Assembly: GCA_017609795.1 (NCBI GenBank)
Contig: JAFCDH010000032.1
Coordinates: 1-8,585 of the forward strand
Length of the DNA: 8,585 nt
Reading direction: 5' to 3'
Source of the DNA: Candidatus Pacearchaeota archaeon
GTDB taxonomy: Archaea > Nanobdellota > Nanobdellia > Pacearchaeales > GW2011-AR1
Under the pieces are notes generated by a model, which made no database searches, had not been told where the DNA came from, and saw nothing but the letters and a program-made list of their open reading frames with translations. Positions 1 through 4,880 of this stretch are shown in pieces; position 1 is the stretch's first letter; each line of letters opens with the position of its first letter. The position numbers and the translations under genes were made by a program.

Positions 1-7
1 TTTTAAA

Positions 8-1222
8 ATGCAAGAATTCAATTTAGTATTTGTAGGGCATATTGATCATGGGAAATCTACTTTTATTGGTAGATTACTTTATGATTCAAATTCTTTAAAA
101 CCAGATAAAATTGAAGAAGTTAAAAGAATTTCAGCAAGTTTAGGTAAAGAAATGGATTTTGCTTATTTTACAGATAATTTAGAAGAAGAAAGAGAACAAG
201 AAATAACAATTGATATATTTAAAACAAAATTCAAAAGTCAACACCTATATAATTTAACAGATTGTCCAGGACATAAGGAATTTATAAAAAATATGCTTAC
301 AGGAGCATCAAGAGCAGAAGCAGCTCTTCTTATTTTATCTGCTAAGCAAGGAGAAGGAATACAAGACCAAACAAAAAGACATCTTTTTTTATTAAAAATG
401 TTAGGCATAAATCAATTATTTGTAGGAATAAATAAAATGGATTTAGTAAATTATGATGAAAAAAGATTTGAACAAATTAAACAAGAACTAATTCCTCTTT
501 TAGAAAAAATAGGATATTCTAAAGTTCCAATTGTTCCAATATCTGCAAAAAAAGGAGATAATATTTTAAAAAAAAGTAAAAATATGCAATGGTATAACAG
601 AGAACCTTTAATAAAAATAATTGATGAAAACATAAAAAAAACCCCACAACCAACTTTTTTAAGAGCAGTTGTGCAAGGAAAACAAGATGATATTTTATTT
701 ATTAAAATGCAATCAGGAATTTTAAAAAAACAACAAGAAGTTTTCTTTAATGATTCTGAAATCAAACAAGAAGTAAAAACAATACTTTCCGGATTTGAAG
801 AAAAACAACAAGCAAAAGCAGGAGATGTGGTTGGAATCAAAATACAAGATTCTGAAAAAGTTTCAAGAGGGGATATAATTAGTTCTATTGAAAACAAACC
901 AGAAAAACTTTCTGAAATTAAAGCAGATATTTTTGTTTTAGAGCCTTTTTCATTAAATAACTTTTTTATTTTTAAAGGAGGAAGTATAGAAAAAAAAGTC
1001 AAACTTAAATTAAGTAGAAAAATAGAGGTTATAGGAGAAGATACTAACAACTTAGAAGACCAAAACTTAGAAGAACTTCAACCAACAGAAGCAGCTCAAG
1101 TCCAAATTTCTTTTAACAATCCAGCAATAATTGAATCTTTTTCAAAATTCGAGCCTCTTGGAAGGTTTTTATTATTAGACGATAAGAATAAAAAGATTGT
1201 TTGCATAGGTATAATTAAATGA
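8..1222 (+). CDS. CysN-like / EF-1A-family GTPase
   Basis: This 404-aa protein has all five G motifs of a translational-type GTPase: GHIDHGKS (10-17), switch I Thr67 in EITID, DCPGH (85-89), NKMD (142-145) and SAK (179-181). Two beta-barrel-like domains follow (about 215-300 and 302-404). The words GRLLYDS, EEREQ and QTKRHLFLLKMLGI, and the C-terminal GRFLLLDD, are closer to CysN, the GTPase subunit of ATP sulfurylase, than to housekeeping EF-1A. The later FSKFEPLGRF is EF-1A-like. It is therefore probably a paralogue, not the main elongation factor. Domain II is diverged and short, and a Glu (65) replaces the usual Gly before ITID. The start at 8 gives the normal N-terminus; only 7 nt precede it, so upstream signals and any CysD/CysC partner lie outside the window. 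The GTPase fold is certain; the substrate is not. Confidence 0.85.
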   Translation: MQEFNLVFVGHIDHGKSTFIGRLLYDSNSLKPDKIEEVKRISASLGKEMDFAYFTDNLEEEREQEITIDIFKTKFKSQHLYNLTDCPGHKEFIKNMLTGASRAEAALLILSAKQGEGIQDQTKRHLFLLKMLGINQLFVGINKMDLVNYDEKRFEQIKQELIPLLEKIGYSKVPIVPISAKKGDNILKKSKNMQWYNREPLIKIIDENIKKTPQPTFLRAVVQGKQDDILFIKMQSGILKKQQEVFFNDSEIKQEVKTILSGFEEKQQAKAGDVVGIKIQDSEKVSRGDIISSIENKPEKLSEIKADIFVLEPFSLNNFFIFKGGSIEKKVKLKLSRKIEVIGEDTNNLEDQNLEELQPTEAAQVQISFNNPAIIESFSKFEPLGRFLLLDDKNKKIVCIGIIK

Positions 1223-1352
1223 ATATCAATATTTGAGAAGCATAGGATGATATGAAGATGAGAAGTTTAAGCTACTAAAAACCAAAAAAACAGAAGAACA
1301 AAGCTTTAAGTTTTATAGAGATTCCAGAATAAATTAAATAAAAAGAGTGAAA

Positions 1353-1571
1353 ATGACAAATAAATTTACATCAGTATCTTTACCAATAACTTTAGTTGAA
1401 AAAATAAAAGAAATCATAAAAGGAACAGGATTTGTCTCAGTTGGAAGTTATGTAGAGTATATTATGAGAGAAGTAGTAATAATACATTCTAAAAAACATG
1501 ACAAGAAAATTCTCTCAAAAGAAGACAAAGAAATCTTAACTAATAGGTTAAGGGCCTTAGGATATATGTAA
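1353..1571 (+). CDS. Small ribbon-helix-helix (CopG/Arc-like) protein with LRALGYM tail
   Basis: This short basic protein is 72 aa from the ATG at 1353. An in-frame GTG at 1347 would add two residues, but the ATG has the purine-rich AGAG nearby and gives a typical RHH N-terminus. The pattern is one beta strand (TSVSLPI), helix A (LVEKIKEIIKG), a GFVSVGSY turn and helix B (VEYIMREVV). This fits an RHH DNA-binding dimer that acts on a short operator. A charged linker then leads to a tail, EDKEILTNRLRALGYM. That tail recurs in archaeal RHH proteins and at the C-terminus of many alkaline-phosphatase/sulfatase superfamily enzymes, and such an enzyme is the next gene here. It lies 46 bp upstream of that enzyme, which has its own TATA box. 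The fold is likely by pattern; the target is unknown. Confidence 0.7.
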   Translation: MTNKFTSVSLPITLVEKIKEIIKGTGFVSVGSYVEYIMREVVIIHSKKHDKKILSKEDKEILTNRLRALGYM

Positions 1572-1588
1572 ATTTTTGTTTAATAAAA

Positions 1589-1597
1589 TTTATATAA
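1589..1597 (+). promoter_or_regulatory. TATA box of the phosphodiesterase gene
   Basis: TTTATATAA is centred at 1593, 25 nt before the ATG at 1618, with a run of A (BRE-like) just upstream. This is the geometry of a leaderless archaeal transcript, and it decides the start codon. It is not tested against a genome-wide background, and AT-rich DNA makes chance matches common. Confidence 0.55.
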
Positions 1598-1617
1598 TGT
1601 GTTTTTTATTGACAACC

Positions 1618-3027
1618 ATGTATCCTGAAAATAAAAAGAAAATGTTTGTATTAGGTATAGATGGAGCTTGTTTTGATCTTATTGATCCATTAATTGAACA
1701 AGGAGAATTACCTAATTTTAAAAAGTTAATAGAAAACGGAAGCAGAAAGATTATGAAGAGCAGTATTCCTCCTTTAACTGCTCCTGCATGGGCAAGTTTA
1801 CAAACAGGCTGTAATCCAGGCAAACATGGAATATTTGATTTTACACTATTAAACAAATGGGATTCTTATTTTGTAGATTCAACAGAACTATTAGAAAAGC
1901 CTTTTTGGCTTTTTCTTTCTGAAAACAATATAAAATCTATTATAGTTAATGTTCCTCTTACTTACCCTATTTATGCTATTAATGGCATCCTTATTTCAGG
2001 AATGGAAACCCCTTCTGAGAAACATAATTATATTTATCCTCCTGAATTAAAAGAGCAATTTCAAGATATTGGATATGTTATAGAACCTCTTACTTATCAA
2101 AAAACTCTTGAAGAGTCTGAAAAAATTGTTATAAATTCCTTTGATAAAAGAATAAAAGCAGTTAAAATGTTATTAAAAAAAGATTGGCAATTCTTTCTTT
2201 TTTTTATAAGAGAGAGTGATATTTTACAACATTATTTTTGGAATAAAGAACCAATTAAAAAATTATATAAAAAAATAGATGATTTTCTTGGAGGATTAAT
2301 GGAAAAAGACTTTGACCTTATAATTATCTCTGATCATGGATTTGAAAGAGTAGATAAGGCAATAAATTTAAATTCCTGGCTTACAAAAGAAGGATATCTA
2401 TATTTAAAAAAAGAAAAAAAAGGAGTTTTAGATAAGAAAAAACTCCAAAAAATTCTAGAAAGATTAAAAATAGATTGGATAAGGAGGGTTGTTCCAAGAA
2501 AGTGTAAAAAAATTCTTAAAGAAGAAATTGGTTTTGAAGAAGCCATAGTTAAAAATTTAATTGACTGGGAAAAAACAAAAGCTATAATAAAAAGATCTGT
2601 TAAAACTATGAATGTTTATCTAAATACTAAAAATAGAAGTGAAAAAGGGATCATCACACAAGAAAATTATGAAGACATAAGACAAGAAATAATTTCAAAA
2701 TTAAAAGATTTTTTTAAAAGAGAAAATATAAATGTAAAAATCTGGAAAAAAGAAGAGATTTATTTTGGAAGAGCTATTGAAAATGCTCCAGATATTATTA
2801 TCTATCTTCCAAAAGGATATGAATCAAATTGTTTTATGTTTTCTTCAGATATTTATGTAGATTTACAAGAAAAAATTATTGGACAACATAATCAAGATGC
2901 AATTCTTATTACAAAAGATAAATTAAATTTAAAAGAAAACCCAAATATTATAGATTTTGCACCAACAATCTTAAAATATTTTTCAATTCCTATTCCAGAG
3001 TATATGGATGGAGCACCTTTTTTTTGA
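1618..3027 (+). CDS. Type I phosphodiesterase / nucleotide pyrophosphatase (alkaline phosphatase superfamily)
   Basis: This is a 469-aa cytoplasmic-looking metallo-hydrolase expected to cleave phosphate mono- or diesters with two divalent metals. Numbered from this start, the visible signature is Asp15 in LGIDG, the nucleophile Thr54 in PPLTAPAW followed by TGCNPGKHGIFDF, Asp201 and His205 in ESDILQHYFW, Asp239-His240 in SDHGF, and a late His424 in IGQHNQD. All expected metal ligands are present, so it should be active. The frame is open back to a TTG at 1576, but a TATA box centred at 1593 lies 25 nt before the ATG at 1618. That implies a leaderless mRNA starting there and excludes the longer forms. 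No signal peptide is seen. Its last codons are a T8 tract that may also terminate transcription. The substrate is unknown; nucleotide or PAP-type compounds are only a guess from the CysN-like neighbour. Confidence 0.87.
   Translation: MYPENKKKMFVLGIDGACFDLIDPLIEQGELPNFKKLIENGSRKIMKSSIPPLTAPAWASLQTGCNPGKHGIFDFTLLNKWDSYFVDSTELLEKPFWLFLSENNIKSIIVNVPLTYPIYAINGILISGMETPSEKHNYIYPPELKEQFQDIGYVIEPLTYQKTLEESEKIVINSFDKRIKAVKMLLKKDWQFFLFFIRESDILQHYFWNKEPIKKLYKKIDDFLGGLMEKDFDLIIISDHGFERVDKAINLNSWLTKEGYLYLKKEKKGVLDKKKLQKILERLKIDWIRRVVPRKCKKILKEEIGFEEAIVKNLIDWEKTKAIIKRSVKTMNVYLNTKNRSEKGIITQENYEDIRQEIISKLKDFFKRENINVKIWKKEEIYFGRAIENAPDIIIYLPKGYESNCFMFSSDIYVDLQEKIIGQHNQDAILITKDKLNLKENPNIIDFAPTILKYFSIPIPEYMDGAPFF
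3018..3025 (+). terminator. Oligo-T terminator overlapping the end of the phosphodiesterase gene
   Basis: A T8 run forms the last two Phe codons and the T of the TGA stop. Archaeal RNA polymerase terminates at such oligo-T tracts without a hairpin. The next gene has its own promoter, so termination here makes sense. Poly-T is common in this genome, so this is tentative. Confidence 0.4.
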
Positions 3028-3077
3028 AATACTCAGCAGGAGCATATATACATTATGGCATTTCTAGGGTATTTTTC

Positions 3078-3123
3078 TTATGTAGTACATAACCAAAAGG
3101 TTTAAATAAGAGTAGTACATAAC
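3078..3123 (+). promoter_or_regulatory. Candidate operator: 15-bp palindrome plus 12-bp direct repeat around the Fic promoter
   Basis: TTATGTAGTACATAA (3078-3092) is a perfect 7-bp inverted repeat around one central G. The 12-mer GTAGTACATAAC occurs at 3082-3093 and again, identically, at 3112-3123, exactly 30 bp apart, about three helical turns. The TATA box lies between the two copies, and the second copy ends 7 bp before the start codon. The second copy keeps the right half-site but not the left arm. A dimeric repressor bound here would cover both sides of the TATA box. The Fic system itself, or the RHH protein upstream, are possible binders; this is inferred, not shown. Confidence 0.6.
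3101..3108 (+). promoter_or_regulatory. TATA box of the Fic-fold gene
   Basis: TTTAAATA, preceded by the BRE-like AAAAGG (3095-3100), is centred 25 nt before the ATG at 3130. This predicts a leaderless mRNA. The box sits exactly between the two copies of the 12-bp repeat. Confidence 0.65.
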
Positions 3124-3129
3124 TATTTT

Positions 3130-4038
3130 ATGGTAACTGAGAAAAAAATAAAAATTAAAGGAAACGAATACTGGATTTTGATTCATTCAGTTAGAAAAGG
3201 AGAGAAGGTAATCCAAAAGAAAAAATATATTGGAAAAAATCTTCCTCCCAAAGCAAGATTAGAATATTTGAAAAAGGAATTTTTAAAAGAACTATCTGGG
3301 GAAAAATATAAGTTTTTTTCAAAAGAAGATATTGAAAAGATCGAAGACAAAAAGATAGAATATAAAAAAGAATTAAAGAAATTGAGTTCTTTAGAAAAAC
3401 AAGAAAAATTAAGAGAGTTTATAATAAGATTTACTTATGATAGTAGTAAGCTTTCTGGAGTTGATGTAACTTTAAGACAAACCTCCCTTATTTTAAAAGA
3501 AGGAGTAATTCCAAAAGGATTTAAAAATTTAAGAACAGCAAAAGAACTTGAAAATCATGAGAAAGGAATTCTTGCTATAACTAAATATAAAGGTAAATTA
3601 GATGTAAGATTTATTAAAAAAATACATAAAATCCTATTCTCAGGAGTTGATGATTCAATAGCTGGAAAACTAAGAAATGAATTAAAAAAAGATGTAAAGA
3701 TAGCTGGAACCTCTTATATTCCTCCAAAATGGAATGAAGTAGATAAAGAACTCACAAACTTCTTTAAATGGTATAAGGCAGAAAATAGAAAATTGCATCC
3801 CTTAGAGCTGGCTTCATTAATCCATTTAAAATTAATTTCAATACAGCCATTTCCAGATGGAAATTCAAGATTATCTAGATTATTAATGAACTGGATATTA
3901 TGGAAAAAAGGTTATCCATTAGTAGATATTCCAATAGAAGATATAGAAAATTACTATGATGTTTTAGATAAATATCAAATAGAGAAAAAAGAAAAACATT
4001 TTATTGATTATATTAAAATGAGATATTTGAAAGAATGA
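3130..4038 (+). CDS. Fic-fold protein with degenerate active site
   Basis: This is a 302-aa protein. Residues 10-60 form a basic N-terminal segment (KKKYIGKNLPP) typical of archaeal Fic proteins. A helical linker follows, then the Fic core, about 95-300. Active Fic enzymes transfer AMP to target proteins using the His of HPFxDGNGR. Here the motif is QPFPDGNSR (239-247): Gln replaces the catalytic His (CAG at 3844-3846) and Ser replaces the second Gly. Asp243, Asn245, Arg247 and Arg250 remain, as does the well-kept helix RLLMNWILWKKGYP. The usual inhibitory motif SxxxEG reads SSKLSG (105-110), with Ser in place of Glu. The frame is intact and not decayed. It may be inactive in AMP transfer, perform another reaction, or act as a binding protein. 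Family assignment is firm; activity is not. Confidence 0.88.
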   Translation: MVTEKKIKIKGNEYWILIHSVRKGEKVIQKKKYIGKNLPPKARLEYLKKEFLKELSGEKYKFFSKEDIEKIEDKKIEYKKELKKLSSLEKQEKLREFIIRFTYDSSKLSGVDVTLRQTSLILKEGVIPKGFKNLRTAKELENHEKGILAITKYKGKLDVRFIKKIHKILFSGVDDSIAGKLRNELKKDVKIAGTSYIPPKWNEVDKELTNFFKWYKAENRKLHPLELASLIHLKLISIQPFPDGNSRLSRLLMNWILWKKGYPLVDIPIEDIENYYDVLDKYQIEKKEKHFIDYIKMRYLKE

Positions 4039-4172
4039 AGAAAGAACTTTTTGAAGAATTCCTAGAGTTAAAAGAGAAAAGTTTTAATTTCTTTTATAAG
4101 TTAAAATCTTCAAAAATGTCAGTTTTAAATGAGTTAAAAAATTTGTTAAAATTTTTTAAACTTATTAATTAA
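4035..4172 (+). CDS. Small ORF coupled to the Fic gene
   Basis: This 45-codon ORF begins at the ATG that overlaps the Fic stop codon (ATGA, 4035-4038), a layout that favours translational coupling. The product would be a basic, Lys/Leu/Phe-rich helical peptide beginning MKKELFEEFLELKEK, with heptad-like hydrophobic spacing. It has no signal peptide or known motif. No clear Shine-Dalgarno precedes it, as expected if ribosomes re-initiate after the Fic stop. Its last 27 bp overlap, on the opposite strand, the end of rpoN. A small partner or antidote for the Fic protein is conceivable from position alone. A chance ORF is the main alternative. Confidence 0.35.
   Translation: MKKELFEEFLELKEKSFNFFYKLKSSKMSVLNELKNLLKFFKLIN
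4136..4141 (-). terminator. Oligo-T terminator of rpoN
   Basis: On the minus strand a T6 run follows the rpoN stop by 4 nt. It suits intrinsic archaeal termination and lies inside the convergent small ORF. This is weak evidence on its own in such AT-rich DNA. Confidence 0.35.
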
Positions 4173-4343
4173 TTCTAAAGTATCAACTTGTCCTAAAAAC
4201 ATAGCTCTGCAACAATATCTTTCTAATCCTAATTCATCTAACACTTTTTTAGAATCTTCTCCTTTTTCAACTCTTTCTTTAAATTCTTGCCATAAATGTC
4301 CAATTGGCTTTCCACAGCTGATACAACGAAGAGGTATTATAAT
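4146..4343 (-). CDS. rpoN: DNA-directed RNA polymerase subunit N (Rpb10 homologue), ATT start
   Basis: This 65-aa protein is the archaeal/eukaryotic Rpb10 subunit, which helps to hold the Rpo3/Rpo11 platform of RNA polymerase. It begins (M)IIPLRCISCGKPIGHLW and continues with FKERVEKGED, VLDELGLERYCCR and QVDTLELI, matching the family end to end. The zinc ligands are Cys7, Cys10, Cys44 and Cys45. The start is unusual. The codon aligned with the family Met is ATT at 4343-4341, preceded at 6 nt by a strong Shine-Dalgarno AAGGAG (4355-4350). An in-frame TAG lies seven codons upstream of the start, and no ATG, GTG or TTG occurs between it and residue 48, so a conventional start is not available. 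The gene is easily missed because of its size and start. Its 3' end overlaps the convergent small ORF. Confidence 0.93.
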   Translation of the reverse strand: MIIPLRCISCGKPIGHLWQEFKERVEKGEDSKKVLDELGLERYCCRAMFLGQVDTLELINKFKKF

Positions 4344-4349
4344 TTTAGT

Positions 4350-4355
4350 CTCCTT
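4350..4355 (-). promoter_or_regulatory. Shine-Dalgarno site that fixes the ATT start of rpoN
   Basis: AAGGAG on the minus strand is separated by six bases (ACTAAA) from ATT ATA ATA CCT. It is the clearest ribosome-binding site in the window and supports ATT as initiator; neighbouring ATG genes appear leaderless. Confidence 0.7.
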
Positions 4356-4392
4356 AATTATCTAATTATTTAGTTTATATTATTTATTAGTA

Positions 4393-4400
4393 TCTTATAA
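4393..4400 (-). promoter_or_regulatory. Possible TATA box of rpoN
   Basis: The minus-strand TTATAAGA is centred about 53 nt before the ATT start. Initiation 25 nt downstream would give a leader of about 28 nt containing the AAGGAG site. A second box (minus-strand TAATATAAA, 4374-4382) lies too close to keep the whole Shine-Dalgarno in the mRNA. Confidence 0.35.
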
Positions 4401-4512
4401 GCTTAATTAAGAGATGTTATCTGAGTAACTTCTTCTTTTCATCTATATCTCCTAAGTTTTACATGATATTGATATTCCTTATTATATTCTATAAGGTTAT
4501 TTTTTTGATTTT

Positions 4513-4517
4513 AAAAA
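4513..4517 (-). terminator. Oligo-T terminator of 5S rRNA
   Basis: T5 follows directly after the 3' end of the 5S terminal helix on the minus strand, fitting simple oligo-U termination of an independently transcribed 5S gene. Confidence 0.45.
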
Positions 4518-4631
4518 GAGAACAACTTATAGGCTTCACTTCATCTCTGAAACTAATACCCATAACATAATCTGCTTAACTTCTGAGTGCGAAATGAGAT
4601 CAGGTGTTTCCAGATTATTATGGTCGTTCTC
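4518..4631 (-). rRNA. rrf: 5S ribosomal RNA
   Basis: On the minus strand the 5' GAGAACGAC and 3' GUUGUUCUC ends form a 9-bp terminal helix I with one G-U pair, giving a 114-nt molecule. Inside are the universal loop segments GAAACACCUGAUCUCAUUUC and CUCAGAAGUUAAGCAG (helix III/loop B-C region), and an AUAAUAAUCUG/CAGAUUAUGUUAU helix II. A GGGUAUUAGU segment opens the helix IV/V arm. The RNA forms part of the large subunit central protuberance. It is unlinked to 16S or 23S here, is somewhat short, and is very AU-rich outside the conserved core. It has its own TATA box and oligo-T terminator. Confidence 0.92.
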
Positions 4632-4651
4632 AAATATATCTAAAAGTATGT

Positions 4652-4660
4652 ATTTATAAA
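4652..4660 (-). promoter_or_regulatory. TATA box of 5S rRNA
   Basis: On the minus strand TTTATAAAT is centred about 25 nt before the 5S 5' end (4631), with purines upstream as a BRE. It is only 2 bp from the oppositely oriented tRNA-Leu box. Confidence 0.65.
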
Positions 4661-4662
4661 GC

Positions 4663-4671
4663 TTTTTATAT
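4663..4671 (+). promoter_or_regulatory. TATA box of tRNA-Leu
   Basis: TTTTTATAT is centred 27 nt before the tRNA 5' end at 4694. It stands back to back with the 5S box, so two TBP/TFB complexes facing outward would nearly touch. Confidence 0.55.
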
Positions 4672-4693
4672 CCATCTTTATTAAAAAAATCAT

Positions 4694-4777
4694 GTGGAGG
4701 TTCCCGAGCGGTCAAAGGGGCAGGCCTCAAGAGCCTGTGGCTTAGTGCCTTCGTAGGTTCGAATCCTACCCTCCACA
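4694..4777 (+). tRNA. tRNA-Leu (anticodon CAA)
   Basis: This is an 84-nt class II tRNA. The acceptor stem pairs GTGGAGG with CCTCCAC, with discriminator A at 4777. The D arm contains CCCGAGCGGTC. The anticodon stem CAGGC/GCCTG holds loop CTCAAGA, so the anticodon is CAA, decoding UUG. A variable arm follows (GGC/GCC stem), and the T arm is GTAGG-TTCGAAT-CCTAC. CCA is not encoded. There is no intron. The long variable arm and A73 agree with leucine identity. Confidence 0.95.
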
Positions 4778-4851
4778 TAAATTTAAGAAAATACATATAA
4801 AATAAACTTAATCTGTTCAATCTAAACAAGATGTATTTCAGCTCAATAATT

Positions 4852-4859
4852 CTTATAAA
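4852..4859 (+). promoter_or_regulatory. TATA box of the radical SAM gene
   Basis: CTTATAAA is centred about 25 nt before the ATG at 4881, predicting a leaderless mRNA separate from the upstream tRNA. Confidence 0.6.
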
Positions 4860-4880
4860 CTTCTAAAAATAGAAAAAAAT

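Noticed and set aside
451..1050. 199-codon minus-strand ORF
   Set aside because: It is antisense to the well-supported GTPase gene; its Ser/Ile/Phe-rich, low-complexity translation is the mirror of an A-rich coding strand.
1576..1617. N-terminal extension of the phosphodiesterase from TTG 1576 or ATG 1597
   Set aside because: It overlaps the TATA box at 1589-1597, and the family normally begins a few residues before the LGIDG motif.
2334..2546. Minus-strand ORF inside the phosphodiesterase gene (others at 1590-1856 and 7564-7788)
   Set aside because: These are antisense shadows of strongly supported genes, with no motif or ribosome-binding site.
3055..3105. Sixteen-codon ORF running through the Fic promoter
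   Set aside because: It overlaps the palindrome and ends in the TATA box; no independent support.
4407..4442. Eleven-codon ORF (minus strand) behind AGGAG, upstream of rpoN
   Set aside because: Too short and without recognisable leader-peptide character; a chance AGGAG in purine-rich sequence is likely, though an rpoN leader cannot be excluded.
4536..4829. 97-codon minus-strand ORF
   Set aside because: It runs through the 5S rRNA and the antisense of tRNA-Leu; the RVGFEPT and PAPLTAREPP words are the familiar false translation of a tRNA gene.
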